Shown here: positions 1 through 5,480 of the stretch, piece by piece | Numbering within the stretch: the first letter of the stretch is position 1 | Layout of the letters: the number at the start of each line of letters is the position of its first letter | Assembly (NCBI GenBank): GCA_030040695.1 | Contig: JASHTE010000332.1 | Location: forward strand, 1 to 5,480 | DNA: 5,480 nucleotides | Origin: Vulcanimicrobiota bacterium | GTDB lineage: Bacteria > Vulcanimicrobiota > Vulcanimicrobiia > Vulcanimicrobiales > Vulcanimicrobiaceae | Reading direction: 5' to 3' | Notes under the pieces: model-generated | Databases searched by the model: none | What the model saw: the letters and a program-made list of their open reading frames with translations, nothing else | What the model was told of the DNA's origin: nothing | Position numbers and translations under genes: made by a program

Positions 1-753
1 TCGCTCTACACAACGTTGCGCCAAGCCTATCTCGATTCGCTGACGCGCTACACGAACGACGTCGAAATACTCGGACAGGTTTCGTGGCCGACCTGGAGCC
101 AACAGGTCAGTCAGATTCAGTCTGCGCTCGCGCAGTATCAGGCGAATTGCGGCACGTCCAGCGGTGGAGATTGTGCGTTCAACTACACGCTCGTTGAAGT
201 AACGCCGCGCCCGACGACCTACCTCGAGGATGTGTACGCCGACTGCTGCTACGTCGAGGTAGGCGGCGGTACGAGCAGTACTCCAAAGCAAGATCTCACG
301 CCTATGGAGATCGAGGTCGTTGCGTGCGCGAACGTCCAACCATGGGTCCCGAACTTCTGGCATTGGAACGCCGCGTCGTACCAGGCGGTAGGGCGAGCGT
401 CGGCAACTTCGATCATGGACACGCAAGAGTTCATGTGGGTCGGATCGCTCATCAACCCGACGTCGTCGTCTGACGAAGTCTTTCAGCCACCGGAATATCC
501 CGAGAGCTCAGATGACGAATCGCTGGGCTACTCCGACGACGACGAGTACTACGCGGTCAACTTCGGATACCAGCCGAGTGGCGGCAACTATTACGATGCA
601 TCAACGTCGAACGGCACCAACGGCTTCACAACAGAGAACTTCACCTATCCTGGACTCTTGACGTACGACGGCTGGTGGACGGCGATGCGTATACCGCCGA
701 TCGCCGGCCGACTCACCTCAGGAACGAGTTATACATGCAGCAGCAACGGTTGA
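1..753 (+). CDS. 3' part of an unrecognised, probably exported protein encoded just before a TadE-like gene
   Basis: The reading frame is open from the first base and ends at TGA 751-753, so the 5' end lies outside the window. A TTG at 16 could be a start, but nothing marks it as one and the frame continues upstream of it. About 250 residues are visible and I do not recognise the family. The composition suggests a protein outside the cytoplasm: one lysine in the visible part, many Ser, Thr, Tyr, Trp and Asn, and cysteines at visible residues 45, 53, 77, 78, 103 and close to the C-terminus, which could form disulfides. Residues 158-182 are strongly acidic (11 Asp/Glu). No membrane segment is visible, so any anchor or signal would be in the missing N-terminus. 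The 19-base overlap with the downstream TadE-like gene implies co-transcription. By inference it may be a TadG-like or other minor component of a Tad pilus, but there is no direct motif for this. Confidence 0.7.
   Translation, partial: SLYTTLRQAYLDSLTRYTNDVEILGQVSWPTWSQQVSQIQSALAQYQANCGTSSGGDCAFNYTLVEVTPRPTTYLEDVYADCCYVEVGGGTSSTPKQDLTPMEIEVVACANVQPWVPNFWHWNAASYQAVGRASATSIMDTQEFMWVGSLINPTSSSDEVFQPPEYPESSDDESLGYSDDDEYYAVNFGYQPSGGNYYDASTSNGTNGFTTENFTYPGLLTYDGWWTAMRIPPIAGRLTSGTSYTCSSNG
720..728 (+). promoter_or_regulatory. Likely ribosome binding site of the TadE-like gene
   Basis: A purine-rich stretch, AGGAACGAG, lies inside the end of the upstream gene. It ends 6 bases before ATG 735, with its AGGA core 11 bases before that ATG. 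It supports ATG 735 over the in-frame GTG at 675, which would give a 20-residue hydrophilic extension in front of the prepilin signal and has no comparable upstream site. The match to the anti-Shine-Dalgarno sequence is only partial. Confidence 0.4.
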
Positions 754-1409
754 GGGCGCGCCACGGTGAGCGCGGCCAGGCGCTGGCGGAAACAGCGCTC
801 TTCCTCCCGCTTTTTCTGCTCGTGCTCTTCGGTGTCATCTGGGCGGTGCAATCATCCGTCGTCACCGAACGGGCGCAAATGGCGGTTCGCTTCTCTGGGC
901 TCGTCTCCGACGAGGTGAATCCGTACAACCAGTACAGTCTCACGGCACTCTACAACGGCCTTCCGGGAGTCGCATCTTCGGAGACCTATTCGTGCACGTC
1001 TCCCGACGACGAAGCGTTTAGCAATAGCGGCTCCTTCCCCGGCCCGACGACGGCGCCGCTCTTTCAGCCTACCGCGTCGCCGAGCGGTTCGTGCACCCAG
1101 GGACCGGTCGAACTCTCCGGCGGCACGATGACGGCACCGATGCTCTTCGTCGGGACGCAGTCGTCGGTTACCGCACAAGTCAGCGTGCCGACGTACCTCC
1201 AGAAGCTCCTCGGAACGACACAGAGTGTCAGCGCGACGCAGAACTTCTTCGACGGCCCGGACGTACAAACGTTTCTCGCTTGCTACTCGACGCTCGGCTC
1301 GGCGGTCATGGAGTCACTCACCTATTACACGCTCAACGCGAGCACGGCCCCGACGCCGCTGCCGCAGTCGCCGAACGAAACGCCGCTCGCCCTCTCGACT
1401 CCTTGCTAA
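735..1409 (+). CDS. TadE-like pseudopilin of a Tad/Flp pilus system
   Basis: From ATG 735 the product has 224 residues. A short basic N-terminus (1-13) leads into G14-QALAE-19 and then a hydrophobic helix at about residues 20-39. This Gly followed by Glu at +5 and a hydrophobic segment is the class III prepilin/pseudopilin signal, cut after the Gly by a TadV-type peptidase. The RGQALAE start is typical of TadE-like proteins, minor pseudopilins of Tad pili that sit in the inner membrane with their C-terminal domain outside. The rest is Ser/Thr/Pro-rich with cysteines at 87, 120, 183 and the final residue 224, and it ends in a Pro/Thr-rich tail from about 200. An in-frame GTG at 675 would add 20 residues, but ATG 735 gives the usual short leader. 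It overlaps the upstream gene by 19 bases, suggesting translational coupling. TadE, TadF and TadG are hard to separate by sequence, so no symbol is given. Confidence 0.8.
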   Translation: MQQQRLRARHGERGQALAETALFLPLFLLVLFGVIWAVQSSVVTERAQMAVRFSGLVSDEVNPYNQYSLTALYNGLPGVASSETYSCTSPDDEAFSNSGSFPGPTTAPLFQPTASPSGSCTQGPVELSGGTMTAPMLFVGTQSSVTAQVSVPTYLQKLLGTTQSVSATQNFFDGPDVQTFLACYSTLGSAVMESLTYYTLNASTAPTPLPQSPNETPLALSTPC

Positions 1410-1413
1410 AAAA

Positions 1414-3315
1414 TCAACGCGCGTAAATCGTCAGCGGATCGAGGATCACTTGATCCGCCGTTCCGCGCGTGAAGCGCGCAATGATGATGAAGCGCTCGTC
1501 GCGCGTTATGAACGGTGCGCGGAGGTGCAGCGACGTCGCACTCTGTGAGACGCTCTGTGTGGCGACCGCCGTACCGTGAGCGTCCTGCAGCGTGATCCAG
1601 AAGTTTTGCGGATGCGCCAACAGGAGGAGCGTAAACCGATGCGCAGCGACGACCCGCGACGGAACGACGCGTAACAACTCCGCCGCACTCAGCATCCCCG
1701 CCGGAACGCTCGGCGCGGGCGGCGACGTTGCGAGCGCTTTCGGAACGACGACGAGCCCAACCGTCGCACGCGCCTGCGAGTCGCCGCGTGCGACAACGAG
1801 CTGCACTTGATACTGCGTCGGCGTGTCCACGGCCGGCGCGATCAACTGCGAGACGCCCGATGCTGAGTACGGCGCCTGTTGCAGCGGGATGCCCGCGCTG
1901 CCCGCGAGTGTGACGTTCCCGCCGTCGCCTTTCGCCGAGTAGCGGACTCGCACGGGCGCGCCGGCCGCAACAACAGCCGGGTCGATAGCGAGTCCGGCGA
2001 TCGATGCGACGCCGCGAACGAGACGCGCAAGTGCCTCTACGGTAACCGAGCGGCGCGCGCTCCCGAACAACCCTGCCACACGGACCGTCACGTGATAGAC
2101 GCCGGGGCGCGGCGACGTGATGAAGCTGAACGAGCCGCTCCCTGCGGGGACCGTCCCGCTCGTGATCGTCGTCGCGCCAAATAGCACTTCGTAGCGCGCC
2201 CGGCCGACGCCGGCAACCGCATAGCTTGCCATGACCGGCGTGCCCGCGAGAACGCGCGTAGGAACCGCGAGGGCGCCCACACGTGGCCTCGCAAAGAGCA
2301 CTGCAACGGCGCAGGCCCCAAGGAGCAGCGCGATGACCGCGATGAGGGTGGCGGCGCGAACCAGTGGCGGCAACGGAACGTCGGCTTGTGCCGAGGCGCG
2401 CACCTCGGAACTCTCCATCTGAAGCTGCAGCATGCGGAGGCGCCACGGGAGCCGCAACGGCGCGACAACAGAGACGGCCGCCGCTGACTGCGGATGAATC
2501 ACGAAAGAGCCCGACGCGATCGGGACGACGCCCCTCCGAGTGCGGCCCGTCACAGTGCAGAGCAGCGGCTCCTGCGTTTGGTTCACGACGCGCGCCAGAA
2601 AATCCGAAGAGAGGAGGCGTTGTTGCGTGCACTCGAGAGCCCCCATGACGACTCGCTGCTCGTCGAGCACTGCAGCAAAGCCGCGTGCCTCGAGGCCAGC
2701 GTGCGCAACGGCGGCGGGCGTGCGCGGCACCGGCTCGGGAGCAGCGAACGGTTGCGCCGGCTCGAGTACTTCGCCCGCGATTGGTTCTGGTGGGGGCTCG
2801 CGCTTCGGTTTGGGTTTCTCGCCGCGTCGCTTTCGGCGCTCATAGAGCACAACGCCACCGATGATCGCGACGAGCAGCGCGGCGATTCCGAGCGATATCG
2901 CTGCTACCTGGAGCCGTTCGTCCTCGATCGGCTTTTCGAACCCGCACGCGAAGGTCGTGCCGCCGACCCTTACGTATGCGGCGCGGCCACCGCTCCCGAA
3001 ACGCGGAACGTCGAAGAGAAAGCCGATCTCGGCGTGCGGTTCACAGAGGAACTCGCGATCGGTTTGCAAGAGCGCGCTGGAGTTGCGCCGCGTCCCGGGA
3101 GCACAGCTGACTGTTTCCTCCGTGTCGTTCACGACGTGCGCGTGCAGGAGAAGGCGGCCGACGTCACGGCGACGCACCGAGATCGTGCAGCGGACTGCGA
3201 AAGAGGGCGAAATATCGACGCACTCGCCGGAGGCGGCGGTGCGGAGAGAGGAGACGTCCACCGCCCGTAGTGCCGCCGTTAGCCACTTCCTCCTGGTGCC
3301 CCTGACGGACACCAC
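1414..3315 (-). CDS. Unrecognised two-pass membrane protein with a duplicated domain-plus-helix unit and C-terminal Ig-like modules
   Basis: The 633-residue product begins at GTG 3315 (a second GTG follows directly) and ends at TGA 1416-1414. No ATG, GTG or TTG lies upstream before the in-frame stop. Layout: residues 1-30 basic and weakly hydrophobic, not a good signal peptide; 32-130 a cysteine-bearing domain (C32, C43, C71, C91, C124); 135-158 a membrane helix followed by RRKRR, which by the positive-inside rule faces the cytoplasm; 165-205 a Pro/Glu/Lys-rich linker; 215-310 a second domain resembling the first; 319-342 a second membrane helix; then about 345-428, 440-526 and 545-633, which look like beta-rich Ig-like or similar sandwich modules. 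The helices and coherent domain pattern make this strand convincing over the antisense frames. Expected location is the cytoplasmic membrane with the C-terminal modules outside. Function is unknown; adhesion, envelope scaffolding or a role with the neighbouring pilus genes are guesses. It is divergent from rsmI and convergent with the TadE-like gene. Confidence 0.8.
   Translation of the reverse strand: MVSVRGTRRKWLTAALRAVDVSSLRTAASGECVDISPSFAVRCTISVRRRDVGRLLLHAHVVNDTEETVSCAPGTRRNSSALLQTDREFLCEPHAEIGFLFDVPRFGSGGRAAYVRVGGTTFACGFEKPIEDERLQVAAISLGIAALLVAIIGGVVLYERRKRRGEKPKPKREPPPEPIAGEVLEPAQPFAAPEPVPRTPAAVAHAGLEARGFAAVLDEQRVVMGALECTQQRLLSSDFLARVVNQTQEPLLCTVTGRTRRGVVPIASGSFVIHPQSAAAVSVVAPLRLPWRLRMLQLQMESSEVRASAQADVPLPPLVRAATLIAVIALLLGACAVAVLFARPRVGALAVPTRVLAGTPVMASYAVAGVGRARYEVLFGATTITSGTVPAGSGSFSFITSPRPGVYHVTVRVAGLFGSARRSVTVEALARLVRGVASIAGLAIDPAVVAAGAPVRVRYSAKGDGGNVTLAGSAGIPLQQAPYSASGVSQLIAPAVDTPTQYQVQLVVARGDSQARATVGLVVVPKALATSPPAPSVPAGMLSAAELLRVVPSRVVAAHRFTLLLLAHPQNFWITLQDAHGTAVATQSVSQSATSLHLRAPFITRDERFIIIARFTRGTADQVILDPLTIYAR
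2443..2619 (-). repeat. Protein-level repeat copy B (domain before membrane helix 2)
   Basis: Residues about 233-291 of the minus-strand protein. Key positions are V243 V244 N245, T247, E249, C253, G257, T259 R260 R261, F271 and P275, matching copy A. The following helix (319-342) corresponds to helix 1 (135-158) at an offset of 184. Copy B has two cysteines (C229, C253) in its domain against five in copy A. Confidence 0.55.
3001..3168 (-). repeat. Protein-level repeat copy A (domain before membrane helix 1)
   Basis: Residues about 50-105 of the minus-strand protein. Key positions are V61 V62 N63, T65, E67, C71, G74, T75 R76 R77, F89 and P93. These match copy B at a constant offset of 182 residues apart from a small compensated gap after the cysteine. 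The following membrane helix (135-158) also has a counterpart at almost the same offset. The match is recognisable in protein only and was aligned by eye. Confidence 0.55.
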
Positions 3316-3377
3316 TGCTTTTCGGTTACGAGCAGAGGTGGTGGGGTCCCTGCGCGCTCGACACGGAATGAACGCGC
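3316..3377. other. Divergent intergenic spacer between the membrane-protein gene and rsmI
   Basis: These 62 bases are the only clear non-coding gap in the window and separate two divergent starts. Any promoters for both directions would be here or inside the neighbouring 5' ends. I see no convincing -35/-10 pair in either direction and no palindrome typical of an operator. An imperfect inverted repeat (3310-3343) overlaps the start of the minus-strand gene. Confidence 0.5.
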
Positions 3378-4229
3378 ATGCCGCTCATCGTCGTTCCGAC
3401 GCCGCTCGGAAATCTCCGCGACATCACGTTGCGCGCCCTCGATGACTTGCGCGCATGCGACGTGGTCGTTGCCGAGGACACGAGGGTGGCCCGCAAGCTG
3501 CTGTCGGCGCTCGGCCTCCCGGGTAAAGAGATCCTCAGCTATCACGAGCATAGCACCGAGGCGGTCGCGCGGCGCATTCTCGAGCGCGCTCGCAACGAGC
3601 GTGTCGCGCTAACGTCCGACGCCGGCATGCCGGCAATTTCCGATCCCGGAAGCGAGCTCATCGCCGCGGCGCGAGAGGCCGGCGTCGTCGTAGAAGTGCT
3701 TCCGGGGCCGAGCGCGGCGATCGGTGCGGCGGTCCTCTCCGGCTTTCCACTGCGGCGCTTCCTCTTTGAGGGCTTTCCGCCGCGCACGAGCGCGGCGCGC
3801 CGGAGTGCGTTCGAACGGGCCTATGCCTCCGGCATCACGACGATCTGGTACGAATCGCCGCGACGCATCCATGCAACGCTCGCCGACCTCGATCGTGTCG
3901 CGCCCGGCGTGCAGGTTTTCCTCGTGCGTGAGTACACGAAGCTTCACGAGCAGCAGCTCCTCGGCACGCCTGCGCACGTTGCGGCGGCGTTGGCGCAGCC
4001 CGTGCGCGGCGAGATCGTTCTCGTGCTGAAGGCGAGCGCGCGGCACATATCCGCAGCGCCGACGAGCAACGAGATCGACGAGCGTATCGACGCGATGCTT
4101 GCAACGGGCGCCTCGGTCTCCGCAATTGCGAAGTCGCTCGCCGAGCGAGGCTGCGGCACGCGGCGCCATCTCTACGCGCGCGTCAGCGAACGGAAGCGTC
4201 TCAGAGGTGCATCTCCCGGAAAACGGTAA
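3378..4229 (+). CDS. rsmI: 16S rRNA (cytidine1402-2'-O)-methyltransferase RsmI
   Basis: RsmI uses S-adenosylmethionine to 2'-O-methylate C1402 in the decoding centre of 16S rRNA, which with the N4 methylation by RsmH tunes start-codon choice and fidelity. The 283-residue product is full length for the family and carries its landmarks in order: VPTPLGNLRDIT at 6-17, AEDTR at 32-36, LTSDAGMPAISDPG at 78-91, EVLPGPSA at 106-113, FEGFPP at 130-135, YESPRR at 158-163, REYTKLHE at 184-191 and GEIVLVL at 211-217. These make up the tetrapyrrole-methylase-like fold. Residues from about 230 form the small C-terminal domain seen in RsmI. ATG 3378 is chosen because the protein then begins directly at the first strand of the fold; the upstream GGA at 3365-3367 is only a weak ribosome site. 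metG follows after 10 bases, so the two are probably one transcript. In Bacillus subtilis rsmI (yabC) also lies close to the methionyl-tRNA synthetase gene. Confidence 0.97.
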   Translation: MPLIVVPTPLGNLRDITLRALDDLRACDVVVAEDTRVARKLLSALGLPGKEILSYHEHSTEAVARRILERARNERVALTSDAGMPAISDPGSELIAAAREAGVVVEVLPGPSAAIGAAVLSGFPLRRFLFEGFPPRTSAARRSAFERAYASGITTIWYESPRRIHATLADLDRVAPGVQVFLVREYTKLHEQQLLGTPAHVAAALAQPVRGEIVLVLKASARHISAAPTSNEIDERIDAMLATGASVSAIAKSLAERGCGTRRHLYARVSERKRLRGASPGKR

Positions 4230-4230
4230 C

Positions 4231-4236
4231 GAGAGA
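4231..4236 (+). promoter_or_regulatory. Probable ribosome binding site of metG
   Basis: GAGAGA sits in the 10-base gap after the rsmI stop, ending 3 bases before GTG 4240. The spacing is short and the match partial. An alternative in-frame GTG at 4207, inside the end of rsmI, has GGAAG at 4192-4196 ten bases upstream and would add 11 residues. GTG 4240 is preferred because MetG proteins usually reach the YYVTTPIYY strand within a few residues of the start. Confidence 0.35.
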
Positions 4237-4239
4237 TCG

Positions 4240-5480
4240 GTGCGCGCCTACTACGTCACGACGCCGATCTACTACATCAGCGGGAACCCGCATATCGGGC
4301 ATGCCTACACGACGGTCGTCGCCGACGTCCTCGCGCGCACGGCGCGCACGATGGGTCCCGCCTTCTTCCTCACCGGCACGGACGAGCACGGGCAAAAGGT
4401 AGCAAACGCCGCCGCCGCAGCCGGTACGACACCGCAAGAGTGGTGCGACGAGCTCGTGCCGCGCTGGAAAGCACTCTTCGCCACCTACCATGTCTCCTAC
4501 GACGACTTCATTCGGACGACGGAGCCACGGCACGAGCGCGTCGTGCAGCGCGTCTTCGAGCGTCTGCGCGAGCGCGGCGACGTCTATCTCGGGAAGTACG
4601 AGGGCTGGTACTGCGTGTACGACGAGACATTCTGGCTCGAGTCGAAGCTCGTCGACGGACGCTGCCCAACCTGCGGCCGCGAGGTGCAGTGGCTCTCGGA
4701 AGACGACTGGTTCTTCCGGCTCTCGAAGTACGGGCCGCGGTTGCTGGAACACTTCCGTGCGCATCCCGATTGGGTGCGACCGAAGAGCGTCTATAACGAG
4801 ATGATGGCGCTCTTAGAAGAGGGGCTCGAAGATTTCAGCATCTCGCGAACAAACTTTGACTGGGGCGTGCCGCTCCCGGGAGGAGGCGGCGTTATCTACG
4901 TGTGGTTCGATGCGCTGTTGAACTACATCTCGGCGATCGGCTGGTCGGTGGATGACGATCGGTTTCATCGTTACTGGCCGGCATCCGTGCAGCTCGTCGG
5001 CAAAGAGATCGCGCGCTTTCACACGATCATCTGGCCGGCGGTGCTCTGGGCGCTCGGTGAGGAGGCGCCCAAACTCGTCTTTGCGCATGGCTGGATCACC
5101 GTCGAAGGGCAAAAGATCGGTAAGAGCCTCGGCAACGCGGTCGACCCGTTCGCGCTCGCGCAGCGTTTCGGCGCAGACTCGCTGCGATATTTCCTCCTAC
5201 GCGAGGCGCCCTTCGGCAGCGACTTCTCCTACTCCGAAGAGAAGATCGCGCAGCGCCACAACAGCGATCTCGGCAACGATCTCGGTAATCTCGTCCACCG
5301 CACGCTTTCGATGTTGCAACGCTATCGCGACGGCGTCGTCCCCGCGCCGGGTGCAACGCCGCTGCTCGATCGGTTCTCCGAGTTGCCGGCAGTTGCCAGA
5401 GCCGCGCTCCTCGATCTCCGCTTTCGCGATGCACTTGAGGCGATGTGGGAGCTCGTGACGGCGCTCAACCGCTCGATCGA
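4240..5480 (+). CDS. metG: Methionyl-tRNA synthetase, 5' part (cut by the window edge)
   Basis: MetG charges tRNA-Met and initiator tRNA with methionine using ATP, in the cytoplasm. The frame starts at GTG 4240 and is open to the end of the window, giving 413 residues; the rest of the anticodon-binding region and any C-terminal dimerisation domain lie outside. Visible landmarks: YYVTTPIYY at 4-12, class I signature HIGH at 18-21, FLTGTDEHG around 45, the connective-peptide zinc knuckle with C125, D128, C142 and C145, VYVWFDALLNY-like core around 221-229, GKEIARFH near 255, the second class I signature as KIGKS at 292-296 followed by LGN, and the start of the alpha-helical anticodon domain with NDLGNL at 346-351 and W403. 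These last two match the Asn and Trp that read the CAU anticodon in E. coli MetRS. It is probably co-transcribed with rsmI. An alternative start at 4207 would overlap rsmI by 23 bases. Confidence 0.97.
   Translation, partial: MRAYYVTTPIYYISGNPHIGHAYTTVVADVLARTARTMGPAFFLTGTDEHGQKVANAAAAAGTTPQEWCDELVPRWKALFATYHVSYDDFIRTTEPRHERVVQRVFERLRERGDVYLGKYEGWYCVYDETFWLESKLVDGRCPTCGREVQWLSEDDWFFRLSKYGPRLLEHFRAHPDWVRPKSVYNEMMALLEEGLEDFSISRTNFDWGVPLPGGGGVIYVWFDALLNYISAIGWSVDDDRFHRYWPASVQLVGKEIARFHTIIWPAVLWALGEEAPKLVFAHGWITVEGQKIGKSLGNAVDPFALAQRFGADSLRYFLLREAPFGSDFSYSEEKIAQRHNSDLGNDLGNLVHRTLSMLQRYRDGVVPAPGATPLLDRFSELPAVARAALLDLRFRDALEAMWELVTALNRSI

Noticed and set aside
1443..1456. Perfect 6-base inverted repeat GGATCA-CT-TGATCC near the 3' end of the minus-strand gene
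   Set aside because: It lies inside the coding sequence, has a 2-base loop and no T-run after it, so it is not a terminator, and chance is a sufficient explanation.
1406..2632. A 408-codon minus-strand open frame overlapping the membrane-protein gene in another frame
   Set aside because: Its product is Arg/Ala/Gly-rich low-complexity sequence, a frame shadow of the 633-codon gene caused by high GC content.
2494..3270. A 258-codon plus-strand open frame opposite the membrane-protein gene
   Set aside because: Its translation is very rich in Arg, Ala, Glu and Asp with no hydrophobic core pattern or domain, as expected for the antisense of a GC-rich gene. The minus-strand frame has clear membrane helices and a longer coherent product.
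3289..3294. Strong AGGAGG on the minus strand just inside the membrane-protein gene
   Set aside because: It looked like a ribosome site for a later start, but the nearest in-frame GTG (3261) is 27 bases downstream, too far. The GTG at 3286 is in another frame and too close.
3368..3377. ATG at 3368 as an alternative start for rsmI
   Set aside because: It is not in the rsmI frame; ATG 3378 leads straight into the conserved RsmI N-terminal strand.
3316..3377. Promoter or riboswitch in the divergent spacer
   Set aside because: No -35/-10 pair with acceptable spacing is visible in either direction, and 62 bases are too few for a known riboswitch class.
3609..4169. A 186-codon minus-strand open frame opposite rsmI
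   Set aside because: It lies wholly antisense to a gene with all RsmI motifs and has an Arg-rich composition without recognisable features.
4201..4764. A 187-codon minus-strand open frame opposite metG
   Set aside because: It is antisense to the conserved MetG catalytic region, and its composition and lack of motifs mark it as a shadow.

Overview
This 5,480-base window is GC-rich chromosomal DNA from a bacterium. It carries five protein-coding genes, two of them cut by the window edges, packed almost without intergenic space. The gene content (a Tad-type pseudopilin, RsmI, bacterial MetG) and frequent GTG starts fit a high-GC, possibly uncultured environmental lineage. Nothing in the sequence fixes the phylum. 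I found no rRNA, tRNA, CRISPR array, insertion sequence or attachment site.

Left part (1-1409, + strand): the 3' end of an unrecognised gene whose product looks exported (poor in lysine, rich in Ser/Thr/Tyr, with several cysteines and an acidic patch). It overlaps by 19 bases a TadE-like pseudopilin gene with a textbook class III prepilin signal (Gly, then Glu at +5, then a hydrophobic helix). The two are probably the end of a Tad/Flp pilus or pilus-like secretion operon that continues to the left.

Middle (1414-3315, - strand): one 633-codon gene converges on the pseudopilin gene, with only four bases between the stop codons. It encodes a two-pass membrane protein. Reading the protein shows that a unit of about 180 residues (soluble domain plus membrane helix) occurs twice. 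It is followed by about 290 residues that look like two or three beta-sandwich (Ig-like) modules. I do not recognise the family, and it is the most novel object here.

Right part (3378-5480, + strand): rsmI (16S rRNA 2'-O-methyltransferase for C1402) followed after 10 bases by metG (methionyl-tRNA synthetase), which runs off the right edge. This is a translation-related housekeeping pair. Both have clear family motifs, and MetG has variant KMSKS and zinc-knuckle residues. The 62-base gap between the divergent minus-strand gene and rsmI is the only real intergenic space and must hold any local promoters, but no convincing -35/-10 pair is visible in it.

Overall the window is an ordinary junction between a surface-appendage operon and a translation operon, with one undescribed membrane protein between them. 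I see no evidence for a defence or other new multi-gene system.
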